DNA of 42,014 nucleotides from an uncultured Collinsella sp. (GTDB taxonomy: Bacteria; Actinomycetota; Coriobacteriia; Coriobacteriales; Coriobacteriaceae). Of the stretch, positions 17,300-25,576 are shown one piece after another (within the stretch, counting starts at the first letter, position 1; each line of letters opens with the position of its first letter). The stretch spans positions 1-42,014 of the forward strand of contig USLK01000009.1 of the NCBI GenBank assembly GCA_900555555.1, read 5' to 3'. The position numbers and the translations under genes were made by a program. The notes under the pieces are model-generated. The model ran no database searches and was not told the origin of the DNA. It worked only from the letters and a program-made list of their open reading frames with translations.

Positions 17300-18149
17300 C
17301 GCGCACTCCATAAAAGACGCGGGACACGGAATTATAAAAGCTCTCGGGGCCGTAATCGAGCAGGAGGATATCGGCCGGACCGCGCCGGACGGTGACCGCC
17401 TCGATCTCACCCGGGCAGGTTAAGAACTGACCGTCGACCGCGATCGCGGGAACGCTCGGACGGTCCTTGGAAAGCACGAGCTCGATCACATCGGAGGGCG
17501 CGGTGAGGAATGCGCGCGCCTGGATGGTATGCGGCGCGATGGGCACGCAGACCATGCCGGTGAACTCGGGGTTGACGATGGGGCCGCCCGCCGAGAGCGC
17601 ATACCCGGTAGAACCGGTGGCGGTGGACACCACAACGCCGTCCCCGCGGAGACGATCGATTTGGTGGCCCGAGACCGACATATCGAATTCGACCATATCC
17701 GACAAGGGCCCGCGCGTGAGGGCGAGGTCATTCAAGGCGAAGGCACGGGTGGCCGTCTCCGCGCCCCACTCGTCAACGGAACGCGCCTCGCAGTCGAGCG
17801 TGGCGCGGCGGCTCACGTGCAGCTCGCCGGCAAGGGCATCTGCCACAACCGAAAGGACGTTGGTCTCCTCGGGACTCGCGGCAGTGAGAAATCCCAGATG
17901 GCCGTAGCTCAAGCCCAAGATGGGTATCTCACGGTGCTCGACGATGTGCGCGGCACGCAGCAGCGTGCCGTCCCCGCCGAGCGAGATACACAGGTCGCTG
18001 CCATCGATGTCGGGCTCGCCCACCGCTGGCATGCGCTGATCGGCGGCCCAGCTCACCTCGAAGCCCTGGCGCGTCAGCCACAGCTCGAGCGTAAGGGCGC
18101 TCTCCACGGCCTCCTGTTTATAAAAGTTTGGTACGAGAAATACCTTCAC
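17289..18149 (-). CDS. nadK: NAD kinase
   Basis: NAD kinase phosphorylates NAD to NADP and is the only known route to NADP. The 286-residue protein has the diagnostic GGDGT motif (LGGDGTLLRAA near residue 57), followed by NE/D-type substrate residues (LNDLAL) and the glycine-rich GDGVVVSTATGSTGYALSAGGP segment in two halves. The start is GTG and overlaps the tlyA stop as GTGA, which indicates translational coupling. It overlaps recN at its end. tlyA-nadK-recN is a widely conserved trio. Confidence 0.96.
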   Translation of the reverse strand: MKVFLVPNFYKQEAVESALTLELWLTRQGFEVSWAADQRMPAVGEPDIDGSDLCISLGGDGTLLRAAHIVEHREIPILGLSYGHLGFLTAASPEETNVLSVVADALAGELHVSRRATLDCEARSVDEWGAETATRAFALNDLALTRGPLSDMVEFDMSVSGHQIDRLRGDGVVVSTATGSTGYALSAGGPIVNPEFTGMVCVPIAPHTIQARAFLTAPSDVIELVLSKDRPSVPAIAVDGQFLTCPGEIEAVTVRRGPADILLLDYGPESFYNSVSRVFYGVRDDR

Positions 18150-18955
18150 GACCGAGCCACCTCTTCAACCACGCGTTGTGCGGACGAGATCACGTCTTCC
18201 ACAGCCGGCGCATCCGCGGCATACGCGCCGCGCCCGCCCAGCAAAAAGAACTCATGGTTACCCTTATGCCCGGAGATGGGGGAAGCACACACGAAAAGAG
18301 GACGAAGCCCCGCCTCATCGAACGCCCGAATGGTAGCCACAAGGGTTGAGAGCCACACCGCCGGGTCGCGTACGATGCCACCCTCCTCGACCTGATGCGC
18401 ATCGGCCTCGAATTGAGGCTTCACCAAGGTGAGGAAGCGACCGTTCCCATCCAAAATATCCAGCACCGCGGGAAGAACGGTGCGAACGCTTGTGAACGAA
18501 ACGTCGCACACGGCGAGCTGACAGCAGTTCGAGCGGCCCATGCCGGGGACATCAACGATATTGGTGCGTTCCAAAAGCGTCACGCGCTCGTCTTGGCGCA
18601 ACGACCAATCGAACTGGGCGCGCCCGACATCGACGGAAAGCACGCTGCGGGCGCCACGCTTGAGCAGGCAGTCGGTGAACCCGCCCGTGGAGCACCCGAC
18701 ATCGAGACAATCCAGGCCGGCGGGATCGACCGCGCACGCATCGAGCGCGCCGGCCAGCTTAAGGCCACCGCGGCCCACATAGGGAATCCGACCCTTTACA
18801 TGCAGCTCGATTCCCGGCTTGACCATCATGCCGGGAGAGCTCAGCCGGTTGCCGCCCGAGGACACCAGACCGGCCATCAATGTGCGCAGGGCATCCGCGC
18901 GATTGTCGCAGATGCCCTGGGAAATCAATTCATCGTCAAGACGAACACGCGCCAT
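18146..18955 (-). CDS. tlyA: TlyA-family rRNA 2'-O-methyltransferase
   Basis: TlyA proteins have an N-terminal S4 RNA-binding domain and a FtsJ-like methyltransferase domain; in mycobacteria TlyA methylates 16S and 23S rRNA, which sensitises cells to capreomycin. Here the S4 part is residues 1-60 and the linker VGRGGLKL leads into the SAM-binding motif LDVGCSTGGFTDCLL (near 84-98). The K-D-K-E-like catalytic set is suggested by the later VKPQFEA and GHKGNHEFF segments. Its 269 residues match the family. AGGAG lies ahead of the ATG. The haemolysin name sometimes given to the family is historical. Confidence 0.93.
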   Translation of the reverse strand: MARVRLDDELISQGICDNRADALRTLMAGLVSSGGNRLSSPGMMVKPGIELHVKGRIPYVGRGGLKLAGALDACAVDPAGLDCLDVGCSTGGFTDCLLKRGARSVLSVDVGRAQFDWSLRQDERVTLLERTNIVDVPGMGRSNCCQLAVCDVSFTSVRTVLPAVLDILDGNGRFLTLVKPQFEADAHQVEEGGIVRDPAVWLSTLVATIRAFDEAGLRPLFVCASPISGHKGNHEFFLLGGRGAYAADAPAVEDVISSAQRVVEEVARS

Positions 18956-18963
18956 GCATGCTC

Positions 18964-19236
18964 CTATTCAGCGGTGGAACCGTCGGAAGCGCTTTGGCCG
19001 GAATCATCCCGACGCGCTTGAGCGGCAGCCTCTTCTTGCTCATCGAGCATGTCGGCTTCACGCGGGGACAGCTCGAAGGAATCGACCATGTCGACCGCTC
19101 GAGAACCCAATTTGATGGCCTCATCGAACAAGTCGAGACTACGCTCGAGAGATGTGTCTTTAGAACGCACGGCAGACACGATCTCATCGAGACGCGCGGT
19201 GATTTCATCGAAATTACGAGGGGAGCCTTCGGCCAT
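18964..19236 (-). CDS. xseB: exodeoxyribonuclease VII small subunit
   Basis: XseB coats the large XseA subunit to form exonuclease VII, which trims single-stranded DNA ends. The 90-residue protein has the family core: FDEITARLDEIVSAV, then SLERSLDLFDEAIKL near residues 28-43. The C-terminal 25 residues are acidic and low in complexity. The unit is nusB-xseB-tlyA with gaps of two and eight bases. The partner gene xseA, normally adjacent, is not present here or anywhere else in the window. Confidence 0.88.
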   Translation of the reverse strand: MAEGSPRNFDEITARLDEIVSAVRSKDTSLERSLDLFDEAIKLGSRAVDMVDSFELSPREADMLDEQEEAAAQARRDDSGQSASDGSTAE

Positions 19237-19238
19237 GC

Positions 19239-19856
19239 CTACTCCTCATCGTAATAGGAGAAACCGTACCCGTAGCCGTGATCCTCTTCCGCAACGGGAT
19301 CGTCCTCAAGCTCGGGCTCATCGCAAGCAGGCTCATAGCGCTTGCGGCCGGGGTCCATCTCGAACCACAGCGCGGCGATACAGGCGGCCTCGCAATCGTC
19401 TGCGGTAACCGTGCAACCGCTGTGCTTGAGTGACGGCAGGACCTGCTCGCGGGCGATGCGTCCAAGCACGCCGTTGACGAATCGGGCGGACTCATCGGTG
19501 CCGTAAGCCTTGGCGACCTCGACGGCCTCGTTGATGACTACAGCGGTATCGAGCGGGTCGTCGGCAAGGAAGCGCAGCTCGTACACGGCAAGACGCAGCA
19601 GGTTGCGATCGGCGCCCGGCATGCGGTCGAGCTTCCAGTTGGAGGAGACGGCGCGCAAGGCGGAATCGATGCGATCGCGGTTGGCGTAGACGCCGCGCGC
19701 GAGCTCCACCGCGTAATCGCTCAAGGGCCCCTTGGAAACCAAGAAATCGCCGGCGAGCACGGCATCTACGCTGACATCGCGCATCTCAGCCTGAAATAGA
19801 ATTTGAAGCGCTTGGCTACGGGCAAGCGTGCGCCCGCGATTAACCTTTAAGCTCAC
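19239..19856 (-). CDS. nusB: transcription antitermination factor NusB, with C-terminal extension
   Basis: NusB with S10 binds the boxA RNA and supports antitermination of rRNA operons. The normal all-helical domain spans residues about 8-145: ARSQALQILFQAEM at the start and DTAVVINEAVEVAKAYG, then FVNGVLGRI. The protein then continues for about 60 residues beyond the usual end, with three cysteines and an acidic Tyr/Gly-rich tail (EEDHGYGYGFSYYDEE). The start is GTG, preceded by AAGGAG that overlaps the stop region of the Asp23 gene. Gaps to its neighbours are two to three bases. Confidence 0.94.
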   Translation of the reverse strand: MSLKVNRGRTLARSQALQILFQAEMRDVSVDAVLAGDFLVSKGPLSDYAVELARGVYANRDRIDSALRAVSSNWKLDRMPGADRNLLRLAVYELRFLADDPLDTAVVINEAVEVAKAYGTDESARFVNGVLGRIAREQVLPSLKHSGCTVTADDCEAACIAALWFEMDPGRKRYEPACDEPELEDDPVAEEDHGYGYGFSYYDEE

Positions 19857-19859
19857 GCG

Positions 19860-20219
19860 TTACTCCTTGGGAAATACGAGACTGTCGATGCAGACGTTCA
19901 CGGATTCGACCTCGACGCCGACCTGGGCATCGATAGCGGTCTGGACAGCCTCGCGGACAGACTCGGCAAGCTTTTTGAAGGGATAGCCGAAGAACACGGT
20001 AAGGTGGACGGTCAGACGAAGCCTGTCGTCGACAACCTCCGCTTCGACATCCTCCTCGACGCTCGTGGACTTTGCGGAAAACATCGAAACCAGGTTGGTG
20101 GCGAGGTCCTTGATGCCCACGGACGCAACGCCCTCGACATCCTCGACAGCGCGACTCACGATAGCGGCCAGAACCTCTGGCGCGATACCGATGCCGGCGA
20201 TAGTGATCTCTTGAGACAT
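19860..20219 (-). CDS. Asp23/Gls24 family protein
   Basis: This 119-residue protein belongs to the Asp23/Gls24 group (DUF322), which in Firmicutes is linked to envelope stress and membrane association via partners. Family segments are the early ITIAGIGIAPEVLAAIVSRAV, split here as ITIAGIGIAPEV and AAIVSRAVEDVEGV, then LTVHLTVFFGYPF and the closing VNVCIDSLVF. I chose ATG 20219 since AAGGAG lies five bases upstream; a GTG two codons earlier is less likely. Members of this family sit upstream of nusB in many Gram-positive genomes. Its exact role here is unknown. Confidence 0.9.
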   Translation of the reverse strand: MSQEITIAGIGIAPEVLAAIVSRAVEDVEGVASVGIKDLATNLVSMFSAKSTSVEEDVEAEVVDDRLRLTVHLTVFFGYPFKKLAESVREAVQTAIDAQVGVEVESVNVCIDSLVFPKE

Positions 20220-20308
20220 GTTCACTCCTTATAACCAGCGAACGCGAGATACGTACGATCTATCCTTGTAAGTGTACAACACGAGAGCCGTCCAAACACG
20301 ACCTCGAC

Positions 20309-20339
20309 AAAAAACGGGACGGGGTAATCCCCCGCCCCG
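20309..20339 (-). terminator. intrinsic terminator after efp
   Basis: Arms CGGGACGGGG (20315-20324) and CCCCGCCCCG (20330-20339) pair over ten positions, with one G-U pair in the minus-strand RNA. A T6 tract follows on that strand. It lies about 33 bases past the efp stop, so the Asp23-nusB operon should start from a new promoter within 20226-20308. I could not identify that promoter with confidence. Confidence 0.9.
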
Positions 20340-20372
20340 CAGCGGATGCTCTATGCGGCACCTAAGTGAAGC

Positions 20373-20936
20373 CTAGACACGCTGGACGAACTCGCCGGTA
20401 CGGGTGTCGACCTTGACGCGCTCGCCCTCGTTGAGGTACATGGGGACCATGATCTGGGCACCGGTATCGATGGTTGCGGGCTTGGTGGCACCCTGAACGG
20501 TGTTGCCCTTGGCGCCCGGAACGGTCTCGACGATCTCGGCCTCGATGAACATGGGCGGGGTGACGCCCATCAGGTCATCGTCGGCATACTGCAGCAGGCA
20601 GGTGTCGTTCTCGCGCAGCCACTTGGCGTTGTCGCCGATGAAGTCGGCGGGGACGGGCAGCTGCTCATAGGACTCCATGTCCATGAAGTAGTAATCGGCC
20701 CCATCGTTGTACAGGTACTGCATCTCCTTGGTGGTAAGGGTGACGCTCTCGAACTTGGTGCCGGCGTTTACGGTGTTGTCGAGCACGCGGCCGCTCTTGA
20801 GATCGCGAACCTTGTAACGGACGAATGCGCCGCCCTTGCCGGGCTTGACGTGTTGGAACTCGACGAGGGTGCAGACCTTATCCTTGATCTTGAGGCCGAT
20901 GCCGTTCTTGAAGTCGGCGGTGGTGATGGTAGCCAT
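20373..20936 (-). CDS. efp: elongation factor P
   Basis: EF-P binds between the P and E sites and relieves ribosome stalling at polyproline. The 187-residue protein has a KOW-like N-terminal domain and two OB domains. The tip loop reads KPGKGGAFVR, with Lys at position 34, where a modified basic residue sits in most bacteria; which modification system serves here cannot be told. The C-terminus holds the EF-P signature segment PATIDTGAQIMVP and GERVKVDTRTGEFVQRV. The ATG has AAAGG upstream. It has its own likely promoter (-10 near 20996) and terminator. Confidence 0.97.
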   Translation of the reverse strand: MATITTADFKNGIGLKIKDKVCTLVEFQHVKPGKGGAFVRYKVRDLKSGRVLDNTVNAGTKFESVTLTTKEMQYLYNDGADYYFMDMESYEQLPVPADFIGDNAKWLRENDTCLLQYADDDLMGVTPPMFIEAEIVETVPGAKGNTVQGATKPATIDTGAQIMVPMYLNEGERVKVDTRTGEFVQRV

Positions 20937-20956
20937 GACTTGCCTTTCTACCTGAT

Positions 20957-21001
20957 AGCGCGAAATCGAATCGCGCTTAAATACTCAACGTTCGCATTAT
21001 A
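20957..21001 (-). promoter_or_regulatory. efp promoter -10 and leader hairpin
   Basis: On the minus strand TATAAT lies at 20996-21001, about 60 bases before the efp ATG; no clear -35 partner is visible. Downstream, a 7-bp inverted repeat AGCGCGA/TCGCGCT (20957-20963 and 20971-20977) with a 7-base loop would form a leader hairpin ahead of the ribosome binding site. The rest of the 128-base gap between efp and the peptidase gene shows nothing I can name. Confidence 0.45.
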
Positions 21002-21064
21002 CTCGCATTGCCCGCATCCGTGGATTAAAACCGCAAGGCGCACGCCATCTTCAGCAACGGCACC

Positions 21065-22195
21065 CTAGCAGTCGATGACGACCAACTCGTGCGAAGACCG
21101 GGTGAACGGCTCGTAACCATCCTCGGTGACCACGCCGTAATCCTCCAGGCGCACACCGCCCTTGCCGGGAAGATACACGCCGGGCTCCATGGTGATGACG
21201 GCGCCGGCGGGGATCTCCACGCAGGAACGGTTGAAATTGGGCTGCTCGTGGATGTCGATTCCGACCCCGTGACCCAAACCGTGGTTGTAATAGTCGCCAA
21301 AGCCGGCATCGCCGATGACCTTGCGGGACAGCTCGTAGATGTCGTTGCCGTTCACGCCGGCGTGGACTGCGGCCGCACATTCCTCATGGGTTCGGCGGAC
21401 CAGGTCGTACAGATCGACCTGCCACTGCTCGGGCTCGCCCAAAACAACCGTACGGGTCATATCGGAACGGTAATCGCCCAGCCCCGCACCGTAATCGAGA
21501 AGCACGAAATCGCCCTTCTGGACCACGCGGTCGCTCGGGACGGCATGGGGGTTTGCGGTGTTGGGGCCGGAAGCCACGATGGAACCGAAGGCCAGGGAAT
21601 CCGCACCGTGGGAGAACATGAAGTTCTCGAGCTCGTTGCGGATCTCCTTCTCGGTCTGGCCGGGCTTGATGAACTCGCACATATGGGCGAAGGCGGCATC
21701 CGTGATCGCCTGCGCACGGCGCATGAGCGCGACCTCCTCCCCGTCCTTCACGGCGCGCATGTTCTGGATATCGTGATGCATGAGGGGCATATCGGCGCAG
21801 ATGGAGCGCTTTGCCAGTTCGACCTTGACGTCGTTATAGAAGCCCACCTGCATGTCATCCTCGACGGCCATGACGCGGCATTTGCCCTCCAGGGCGCGCT
21901 GGGCAACCCAGCCCGGAATAGAGCCGTTGTCCATGTCGAGCTTCCAGGGGGAATCCGCAGGGAGATGCTCCTCGAAGCTATTGAAATAACGCGAGTCCGT
22001 GTGCAGGAAGCAATCCGCAGCCGTGATGAAAGCCGCATGCGGGAACTCATAGGTGTAATCGAATACGCCCTGCGCGCCCGTGAGCCACCTCAGATTGGCT
22101 TCGTCACGCACGACCACGGCATCGTAGCCGCGTTCGTCCATCATGGCGCGCACGCGGGCGATGCGACCCTTGGGACCGTTTTCGAATTGAGACAT
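21065..22195 (-). CDS. M24 family Xaa-Pro peptidase
   Basis: This 376-residue dinuclear metallopeptidase has the pita-bread fold and is expected to cleave peptides next to proline. An N-terminal creatinase-like domain occupies residues 1-130. The catalytic domain shows the metal ligands in order: two Asp in LLDYGAGLGDYRSDMTRT, His in GLGHGVGIDIHE, Glu in ITMEPGVY and Glu in VRLEDYGVV. Both aminopeptidase and dipeptidase names are used for this group, so I give no symbol. The ATG has GGGAG upstream. It lies between aroB and efp, the usual order in Actinobacteria and Firmicutes. Confidence 0.93.
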   Translation of the reverse strand: MSQFENGPKGRIARVRAMMDERGYDAVVVRDEANLRWLTGAQGVFDYTYEFPHAAFITAADCFLHTDSRYFNSFEEHLPADSPWKLDMDNGSIPGWVAQRALEGKCRVMAVEDDMQVGFYNDVKVELAKRSICADMPLMHHDIQNMRAVKDGEEVALMRRAQAITDAAFAHMCEFIKPGQTEKEIRNELENFMFSHGADSLAFGSIVASGPNTANPHAVPSDRVVQKGDFVLLDYGAGLGDYRSDMTRTVVLGEPEQWQVDLYDLVRRTHEECAAAVHAGVNGNDIYELSRKVIGDAGFGDYYNHGLGHGVGIDIHEQPNFNRSCVEIPAGAVITMEPGVYLPGKGGVRLEDYGVVTEDGYEPFTRSSHELVVIDC

Positions 22196-22216
22196 TTCGG
22201 ACTCCCTTCAACAAGA

Positions 22217-23320
22217 TTATTCGGCGAGCAGCTCCGCGCGAGAAGCCAGGTAGGCGGTCGCGTGACGCATGAGGACCTCATCGTCGACCGAGGTTAGGCG
22301 AATCGTGCCGGGGTATTTGGGCAGCGAGAGCAGGAACCTGTTGGCATGGCGGAACCGCTCGGCCTTGATGGCCTCGACGAGAGCCTTGGGATCGAGCTCG
22401 AAACCGAGTTCATCGATACCGAGCTCATCGAAGCGGTCATCCTGCGCGAAGACGTCCTCGATCGAAAAATCAAGCACCTCATGTGCAACACGCGCCTCGA
22501 AGCGCATGCCCTCGGCAAGCAGCCGGTACTCGGGAATATCATCGCCCAGGCACGAACGCAGCGCTCGAGCCGTAACCTTACCGTACATAAGCGACTGACG
22601 CGTAGATGGACTCACCGATTTAACAATATCGAGCCGTGAGGACTGGACGGCGCATAGGGCATCGGTGAAGGCCGAGGCGCTCCCCTGTCGGATGGCGGCG
22701 ACGGCGGATTCGCAACCTTCCCAACATCTTCGACTCTCGGAGAGATAGGCGGCGACGATCTTAACGTACCCCAAGCCGTTTTGCTCGATGGGGGCATCGA
22801 GGACAAAATCGAGATCGCACACGCAAAGAGCCAGATGCGGCTTGAGGGAGATCTCGGGCATGCCCGAGGTGGAACTCAGACTCGGCATCTCGGTGCAGAC
22901 GCTCACCATGGCATCGAGCGATGTGGGTATGGCCGCACATGCCACGCCGTCGCACCACATGCGGGCGGCAAACGAGCACAAGCCGATGAGCGAGGAGTCG
23001 CCAAGGGCAACCAGAAGGTCTTCGGAAGTGATATCCGCGCCATCGAGCGCAGCCAACACGGGATCCACCGACGAGAACAGGGAAAGGTCCGTCGCCGAGT
23101 CGACAACATGGCGGCTCACCCTGAAGCCGGAATCTATCAGGGCGCGCTCGACGGATTCGACCCGATCGGCAGGCTCGGAACCATCGAACACGAGCAGCGA
23201 GCGCTGCGGCCGCGCAACGACACCGGAAAACAGGCGCGGAAGCTCATCGAAAGCTCCCGAGCCGACACGATAGTCCGTGCTGCGCGGACCAAAGTTCATG
23301 AGCTGTCGGCGAATCGTCAT
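22217..23320 (-). CDS. aroB: AroB homologue lacking catalytic residues (probable pseudoenzyme)
   Basis: Position after aroK and the overall alignment mark this 367-residue protein as a 3-dehydroquinate synthase homologue. The active site is nevertheless gone. The NAD-binding GGGVxGD is VALGDSSLIG (104-113). The DSSVGGKT-type loop after IPTSL is replaced by SVCTEMPSLSS (140-150). The zinc Glu in GLAEVIKY reads GLGYVKIV (Tyr at 185). The GHTFGHAIE pair of His reads GKVTARALR (Lys 248, Arg 252). The third zinc His is missing from EYRLLAEGM (264-272). The frame is intact and codon use is normal, so it is a kept gene rather than a wreck. It starts at an ATG overlapping the aroK TGA. It should not make dehydroquinate; its real role is unknown. 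Confidence 0.85.
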   Translation of the reverse strand: MTIRRQLMNFGPRSTDYRVGSGAFDELPRLFSGVVARPQRSLLVFDGSEPADRVESVERALIDSGFRVSRHVVDSATDLSLFSSVDPVLAALDGADITSEDLLVALGDSSLIGLCSFAARMWCDGVACAAIPTSLDAMVSVCTEMPSLSSTSGMPEISLKPHLALCVCDLDFVLDAPIEQNGLGYVKIVAAYLSESRRCWEGCESAVAAIRQGSASAFTDALCAVQSSRLDIVKSVSPSTRQSLMYGKVTARALRSCLGDDIPEYRLLAEGMRFEARVAHEVLDFSIEDVFAQDDRFDELGIDELGFELDPKALVEAIKAERFRHANRFLLSLPKYPGTIRLTSVDDEVLMRHATAYLASRAELLAE

Positions 23321-23850
23321 AACAAACCACGCTCCAATAGCAATTCGGCACATCGATAGGAAACATCCGTAAACGACTTGCCCCTGATATCAACGGTCAG
23401 ATCGGCGGCCTGCCGGTACAGCGGTCTGCGATGCTCGAGCAGACGCGCGGCGTGATCGGCGGATCGAAAATCAGGACGCGTATCGGAACGACGGATCTGG
23501 CGGAGCGAGTCGTCGATGTCGCCATCAAGGTACACGCAGTACCCCATCTCGTGCATCAGCGAAATGTTCCGCGGGGTCTCGACGATACCGCCCCCGCAGG
23601 AAACCAAAAGGCTGCGCTCCTTGCGGAGGCCCTCCAACACATCGGTCTCCTGGAGCCTGAACGACTCCTCGCCCTGTTGCTCAAACAGCTCGGTGACGCT
23701 CAGGCCGCTCTTGCGCTCCACCAATCGGTCGGTATCGACGAAACGGCGATGGAACATATGACCAAGATTGCGGGCCAGGGTCGATTTACCGGCGCCGAGA
23801 AACCCCACGAAGAAGATGTGGTCGCATCCTCGCTTGACCAGGTCGGTCAT
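23317..23850 (-). CDS. aroK: shikimate kinase
   Basis: Shikimate kinase phosphorylates shikimate at O3 in the pathway to chorismate. The 177-residue protein looks fully functional: P-loop GFLGAGKST (near 16-24), DTD with the catalytic/substrate Asp (near 39-41), the shikimate-binding Arg in EESFRLQE, the SCGGGIV loop, the lid Arg region RSDTRPDF, and the RRPLYRQ adenine/substrate segment. It ends at a TGA overlapping the ATG of the degenerate aroB and follows the HAD phosphatase gene by six bases. An intact aroK next to a dead aroB is odd; a working aroB might lie elsewhere in the genome. Confidence 0.93.
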   Translation of the reverse strand: MTDLVKRGCDHIFFVGFLGAGKSTLARNLGHMFHRRFVDTDRLVERKSGLSVTELFEQQGEESFRLQETDVLEGLRKERSLLVSCGGGIVETPRNISLMHEMGYCVYLDGDIDDSLRQIRRSDTRPDFRSADHAARLLEHRRPLYRQAADLTVDIRGKSFTDVSYRCAELLLERGLL

Positions 23851-23856
23851 AGCGCG

Positions 23857-24354
23857 TCACGCCTCGCACTCAAGGTCGCGCAGGGCGCGGCGCTCGAAGA
23901 TGCGGAAGATCTGGGTGTACCACAGGTCGACCGTGGTCTGCGGCTTGACCAAAATGGTATCGACACCGGCAAGGTTACCGGCCCATACATCGGTATAGAG
24001 CTGGTCGCCGATCAAAACAGCCTGCTCGCGCTCGACTCCGAGGCGTTTGAGCGCCGAACGCACCGCAAAGGGAGCCGGCTTCATGGCATGGCTGATGGCC
24101 TGAAGACCGAGCTCCCCGGCCGATCGCATAACCTGGTCCCGGTGCCAGTTGTTGGAGACCAAGCAGAGCTTGAAGCCCATACGGCGCGCCTCATCCAGCC
24201 AAGCGGCAACCTCAAAGGGCGCATGGTCGGCATCGCGCGGCACGAGGGTGTTGTCGCGATCGAGGAGGATCGCACACTTGCCCTGGGCTTTCAGATCCGA
24301 AAGGTCGATACAATCAACCGAGGCAACATATCGCTTAGGAGAAAAGATTCTCAT
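23857..24354 (-). CDS. YqeG family HAD phosphatase
   Basis: This 165-residue protein is a HAD superfamily IIIA phosphatase of the YqeG type. The nucleophile motif DxDxT appears as DRDNTL (near 32-37), motif II is LVSNN, the Lys is in HAMKPAP and the metal-binding acidic motif is IGDQLYTDVWAGN. Relatives in other organisms act as phosphatidylglycerophosphate phosphatases, but bacterial YqeG is not well characterised, so the substrate is open. It lies one base after mltG and six before aroK, in the same operon. Confidence 0.9.
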   Translation of the reverse strand: MRIFSPKRYVASVDCIDLSDLKAQGKCAILLDRDNTLVPRDADHAPFEVAAWLDEARRMGFKLCLVSNNWHRDQVMRSAGELGLQAISHAMKPAPFAVRSALKRLGVEREQAVLIGDQLYTDVWAGNLAGVDTILVKPQTTVDLWYTQIFRIFERRALRDLECEA

Positions 24355-24355
24355 A

Positions 24356-25576
24356 TCAGCTGTGCTCCTTAATCACCTGGAGATGCTGTTCGTGCGTCTG
24401 GGAGAATCGCTCCGTATCAGACGTGATGAAGAAATACAGATAATCGGTGTCCGCGGGCTCAAGCGCCGCTTTGATGGACTCTGTCGAGGGGGCGCAGATG
24501 GGCGTGGGCGGAAGAGACGGGTTGAGATAGGTGTTGTACGGACTCTCTTTTTTGAGGTCCTCCGCCGTGACCTCGCCACCCGTGACATACATCATCGTGG
24601 CATCGCTCTGCAGCGGCATGCCCTGATGCATGCGATTGAAGAACACAGAGGAGACCTTGTAGCGCTGGGCATCGGTGATAGCCTCCCGCTCGATAACCGA
24701 AGCCAGGGTGAGAAGCTGGTAATCGCTCAGGTCGACGCCGTAGCGATCCTTCAGGACCGCTCGACGCGCACTGAAATCGAACGCATCCCAGACCTCCGTT
24801 TTGAACTGATCGAGCATCGCTCGAATAATCTGGTCGCTCGTGGGCGTATCGGCGAAGTGATACGTTTTGGGAAACAGGAAGCCCTCGAGGGAATCCGAAG
24901 CGGCCTGCTGGAGGAAGGGATAGTCCTCGACATATGATGAGGCGCGGGCGGCATCGATGAAGTCCTGTGCGGGAATGCCAAAAGTCTGCTCCACGATGGC
25001 GGCGGTCTGCGAGACGGTCTTGCCCTCGGGAACCATGAGCTTCCCGGTATCCAGGTTGGGGCCCTCCACCAGCTGCCTTACGACCTTAAGCGGATCCTGC
25101 AGCGTTTCGAATCGATAATCACCGGGTTTGAGCGACATCTCGGCATTGAGTTTCTTAACCGCGGCGTAATAGTCGCCGGGATCCTCAATCACATGCTTCT
25201 CGGACAGGATGGAGGCGATGGTATCGCCCGATGCGCCGCCTGGAATGGTGAGCGTAACCTCCTGCCCGGCTTCGACGTGAGCAGAAGGTCCCCGTTCCCC
25301 CAAAAACAGGGGAAATGCGAAGCGCACGATTGCGAAAACGGAGATTGCGACGATCACGACGGCGATGACCACGGGAAGTACAGAACGCTTCCTCGCGCGC
25401 CGGGGCCGTGCACAGGGCGAGCCGGCAGCGGCCGCGGTACGTTGGGGGCGGACATAGGCCCCGCTCGAGGGCCTCGACGTAGATCGGGGGCGGGAAGGTT
25501 GCGGCCTGCGGATGGGCGCAGCCTGGCGCACGGGCCTGCGTCCGGGCCCGTGACCGGTTGGGTGATTATTCGCCAT
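24356..25576 (-). CDS. mltG: endolytic murein transglycosylase MltG
   Basis: MltG cuts nascent glycan strands at the membrane and sets their length. I start at MANNHPTGHG (406 residues), since GGAGG lies nine bases upstream; it overlaps the end of ruvX by 11 bases. A cytoplasmic N-terminus of about 65 residues is unusually rich in Arg, Pro and Ser. One membrane helix follows (near 65-88), then a LysM-like region and the YceG catalytic domain. The catalytic Glu lies in LASVIEREAITD, followed by VSSVFFNRM and PLQSDATMMY, as in characterised MltG. C-terminal YLYFFITSD completes the domain. Confidence 0.94.
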   Translation of the reverse strand: MANNHPTGHGPGRRPVRQAAPIRRPQPSRPRSTSRPSSGAYVRPQRTAAAAGSPCARPRRARKRSVLPVVIAVVIVAISVFAIVRFAFPLFLGERGPSAHVEAGQEVTLTIPGGASGDTIASILSEKHVIEDPGDYYAAVKKLNAEMSLKPGDYRFETLQDPLKVVRQLVEGPNLDTGKLMVPEGKTVSQTAAIVEQTFGIPAQDFIDAARASSYVEDYPFLQQAASDSLEGFLFPKTYHFADTPTSDQIIRAMLDQFKTEVWDAFDFSARRAVLKDRYGVDLSDYQLLTLASVIEREAITDAQRYKVSSVFFNRMHQGMPLQSDATMMYVTGGEVTAEDLKKESPYNTYLNPSLPPTPICAPSTESIKAALEPADTDYLYFFITSDTERFSQTHEQHLQVIKEHS

